DNA from: SG8-41 sp036555615
GTDB lineage: Bacteria; Pseudomonadota; Gammaproteobacteria; Burkholderiales; SG8-41
Length of the DNA: 14,419 nucleotides
Assembly: GCA_036555615.1 (NCBI GenBank)
Contig: DATBKZ010000104.1
Span: 1-14,419 of the forward strand
Direction: 5' to 3'
Shown piece by piece: positions 12,730 to 14,419 of this stretch. Each line of letters starts with the position of its first letter. The stretch's first letter is position 1. The translations under genes and the position numbers were made by a program. The notes beneath the pieces are model-generated. The model had not been told where the DNA came from, did not search any database, and saw only the letters and a list, made by a program, of their open reading frames with translations.

Positions 12730-14150
12730 TTCTTGCTTGTTCCAGCGCCATACCACTGGGGAGCGAGCGACCCGAGCAGCATGCCGGCGATGCTGGCGAG
12801 CAGGCCCGCGAGCTGCGGCGGGACGAGCCCGTCGGGGGCGGCAATCTCGAGCGCGATCCAGGTGATGAGCCCGCCCACGATCGCGAAGAGCGCGCCCTGG
12901 GCGGTTGCGCGCCGCCAATAGAGGCCGGCCGCGAGCGGCACGAACGCCGCGACCAGCGTGACCTTGTAGGCGCCGACCACCATTTCGTAGATGGTCGAGC
13001 CGGAATTGAGCGCGAAGGCGGTCACACCGACGGCAAACGCGGCGACGACGATGCGCATCGTCCGCAGGAACTCGCGGTCGTCGAGCTCCCGCCGCAGCAG
13101 CTTCTTCAGGACGTTCTCGGTGAAGGTCACCGACGGCGCGAGGAGCGTCGCGCTCGCCGTGCTCATGACGGCGGAGAGCAGCGCGCCGAAAAACAGTATC
13201 TGGGCGGGAAGCGGAGTGTGATCGATGATGAGCCGGGGCAGGATCTGCTGGTGATCCTTGTCGATCAGGGCCGTCACCATCCCGGGATCGATGAGGCTTG
13301 CTGAATAGGCCAGAAATAGCGGGATGAACGCGAGCAGGAAATAGAATCCGCCGCCCAGCACCGAGCCGGCGACCGCAATGCCCTCGCTGCGGGCGGAGGT
13401 CACCCGCTGGAACACGTCCTGCTGCGGGATGGAGCCGAACATCAGCGTGACGCCGGCGCCGACGAAAGCGAGCACGTCGCGCGTCTCGGGCTTCGGCCAG
13501 AACTCGAGCCTGCCCGCGGCATGCGCATGGGCGACGACAGTGGCGACGCCGCCGGCCTTGTCCGCGACGAGGACGAAGATATAGAGCAGCCCGGCGACGA
13601 TGATCACCATCTGCACGAAATTGGTCCACGCCACCGAGTACATGCCGCCCCAGAGCGTGTAGACCAGGACCACGGCGGCGCCGATCACGATTCCGGCGCC
13701 CATGCTGACCGCCCCGCCGGTGACGACGGCGAAAACCAGGCCGATCACGACGATCTGGGCGGAGAGCCACCCCAGATACGAGACGACAATGCACAGGCTC
13801 GTCAGCAGCTCCGCGGTCGCGTCGTAGCGGGCCCGGTAATAGTCGCCGATGGTGAGGAGATTCATGCGGTACAGCTTCGCGGCAAAGAACAGCCCGACCA
13901 GCACCAGGCACAGGCTCGAGCCGAACGGGTCGGCGACGACGCCGCGCAGTCCCTCCTTGATGAAGGTTGAGGAGATGCCGAGCACAGTCTCGGAGCCGAA
14001 CCAGGTCGCGCACACCATCGCCGTCACCACGTAGAGCGGCAGCGTGCGCCCGGCGAGAACGTAGTCGCGGGTGTTATGAACGCGCAGGGCGGCCGCGATG
14101 CCGACGCCGACGGACAGGACCAGGTACAGGATCACGAACGTAAGCAGCAT
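12726..14150 (-). CDS. Sodium:solute symporter (SSS family)
   Basis: A 474-aa polytopic membrane protein of the SSS/LeuT-fold family (PutP, PanF, SGLT relatives), importing a solute with Na+. Conserved blocks are YVLAGRTLPLYVVTAMVCATWFGSETVLG (30-58), LTIGDYYRARY (99-109), LWGGMYSVAWTNFVQ (166-180), GSIPQQDVFQRVTSA (239-253) and LLSAVMSTASATLLAPS (324-340), the last holding the small hydroxyl residues of the Na2 site. About 13 helices are expected and the length is normal. The common GG-x3-V-x2-TD-x2-Q motif reads TN here. Substrate cannot be predicted. It starts 39 bases after ubiB with a weak AAGG ribosome site, and is followed by two small membrane-protein genes with 4-base overlaps. Confidence 0.93.
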   Translation of the reverse strand: MLLTFVILYLVLSVGVGIAAALRVHNTRDYVLAGRTLPLYVVTAMVCATWFGSETVLGISSTFIKEGLRGVVADPFGSSLCLVLVGLFFAAKLYRMNLLTIGDYYRARYDATAELLTSLCIVVSYLGWLSAQIVVIGLVFAVVTGGAVSMGAGIVIGAAVVLVYTLWGGMYSVAWTNFVQMVIIVAGLLYIFVLVADKAGGVATVVAHAHAAGRLEFWPKPETRDVLAFVGAGVTLMFGSIPQQDVFQRVTSARSEGIAVAGSVLGGGFYFLLAFIPLFLAYSASLIDPGMVTALIDKDHQQILPRLIIDHTPLPAQILFFGALLSAVMSTASATLLAPSVTFTENVLKKLLRRELDDREFLRTMRIVVAAFAVGVTAFALNSGSTIYEMVVGAYKVTLVAAFVPLAAGLYWRRATAQGALFAIVGGLITWIALEIAAPDGLVPPQLAGLLASIAGMLLGSLAPQWYGAGTSKK

Positions 14151-14189
14151 GCGGAAGCCTTGGTTCGAGCGCAGCGCGGGAAGATATCC

Positions 14190-14419
14190 TCAGAGCTGCG
14201 TGACAAGCAGCAGGGCGACAAGTGTCAGCAGTCCCGCAATCACCGCGAGCAGCCGCGTCTGCGACTGCTTCTCCTTCAGCAGGTCCGCCGCTGCCGGATC
14301 GGGCTCGCGCACGGCCTGTCCCGCGAGCGCCTGGTGCAGGAGCCGCGGCAGCTGCGGCAGGATGGTGCTCCAGTACGGCGCTTCCTGCTTCACGCGCTCG
14401 ATGAAGCCGCGCCAGCCGA
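14190..14419 (-). CDS. ubiB: UbiB, ubiquinone biosynthesis atypical kinase/ATPase, C-terminus (partial)
   Basis: Only the last 75 complete codons are present, reading GWRGFIERVKQEAPYWSTIL then PQLPRLLHQAL. The WST/ART-LPQLPRLLHQAL block just before the membrane tail is characteristic of proteobacterial UbiB, the ADCK/COQ8-like ATPase that supports ubiquinone synthesis. The hydrophobic tail LLAVIAGLLTLVALLLV (about the last 20 residues) is the C-terminal membrane anchor. The kinase-like domain lies outside the window. Assigned from the tail only, so slightly less certain than a complete gene. Confidence 0.85.
   Translation of the reverse strand, partial: GWRGFIERVKQEAPYWSTILPQLPRLLHQALAGQAVREPDPAAADLLKEKQSQTRLLAVIAGLLTLVALLLVTQL

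Noticed and set aside
12730..14013. Upstream part of a 613-codon minus-strand frame continuous with the 185-aa protein
   Set aside because: It is the alternate frame of the symporter gene and is Arg-rich without motifs. Only the portion after GTG 12729 looks like protein.

Overview
The window looks like chromosome of a GC-rich betaproteobacterium. The evidence is the 3' end of a UbiB gene (ubiquinone pathway), a Kdo hydroxylase beside a heptosyltransferase-type enzyme (LPS core), HemJ, and NodI/NodJ-like ABC genes. Almost all genes are on the minus strand. I see no tRNA, rRNA or CRISPR array and no large mobile island. The only mobile element is an IS3-type end at the left edge.

Layout, left to right. 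1-141: end of an IS3-family element with the first codons of its orfA (minus). 143-514: a decayed FxLYD-like gene, cut at its 5' end by the IS and carrying two nonsense codons. 551-982 (+): VOC/glyoxalase-fold protein. 1042-1704 (+): unrecognised 220-aa protein. 1740-3701 (-): FAH-family hydrolase followed by a THUMP/RlmL-type RNA methyltransferase. 3758-5816 (-): kdoO-type Kdo hydroxylase followed by a GT9 glycosyltransferase, an LPS inner-core pair. 5849-6698 (-): hemJ followed by an exported HIRAN-domain protein. 6709-9482 (-): thioredoxin-like [2Fe-2S] ferredoxin, alpha/beta hydrolase, ABC ATPase and ABC permease, reading into hemJ. 9582-10751 (-): VanZ-family membrane protein. 10820-11776 (+): DHH/DHHA1 phosphoesterase. 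11792-14150 (-): SSS-family Na+/solute symporter followed by two small membrane proteins, both junctions being 4-base start/stop overlaps. 14190-14419 (-): C-terminus of UbiB.

The best candidates for something undescribed are two. The first is the symporter operon, whose 185-aa second protein is built from three copies of a membrane unit with an invariant [D/N]-x3-W-x7-E signature; a degenerate 7-base tandem repeat sits on its start codon. The second is a pair of about 42-base imperfect palindromes, sharing CGAATTGA...TCGAATTCG ends but with different, internally complementary cores, at each end of the VanZ gene. One of these lies in the predicted structured leader of the ferredoxin mRNA. A period-7 inverted repeat at 9113-9168 and a REP-like insertion with 8-base flanking duplications at 11801-11839 show that small repeats have been active here. 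No intergenic stretch above 300 bases lacks an explanation; the only one of that size (142-550) holds the pseudogene.
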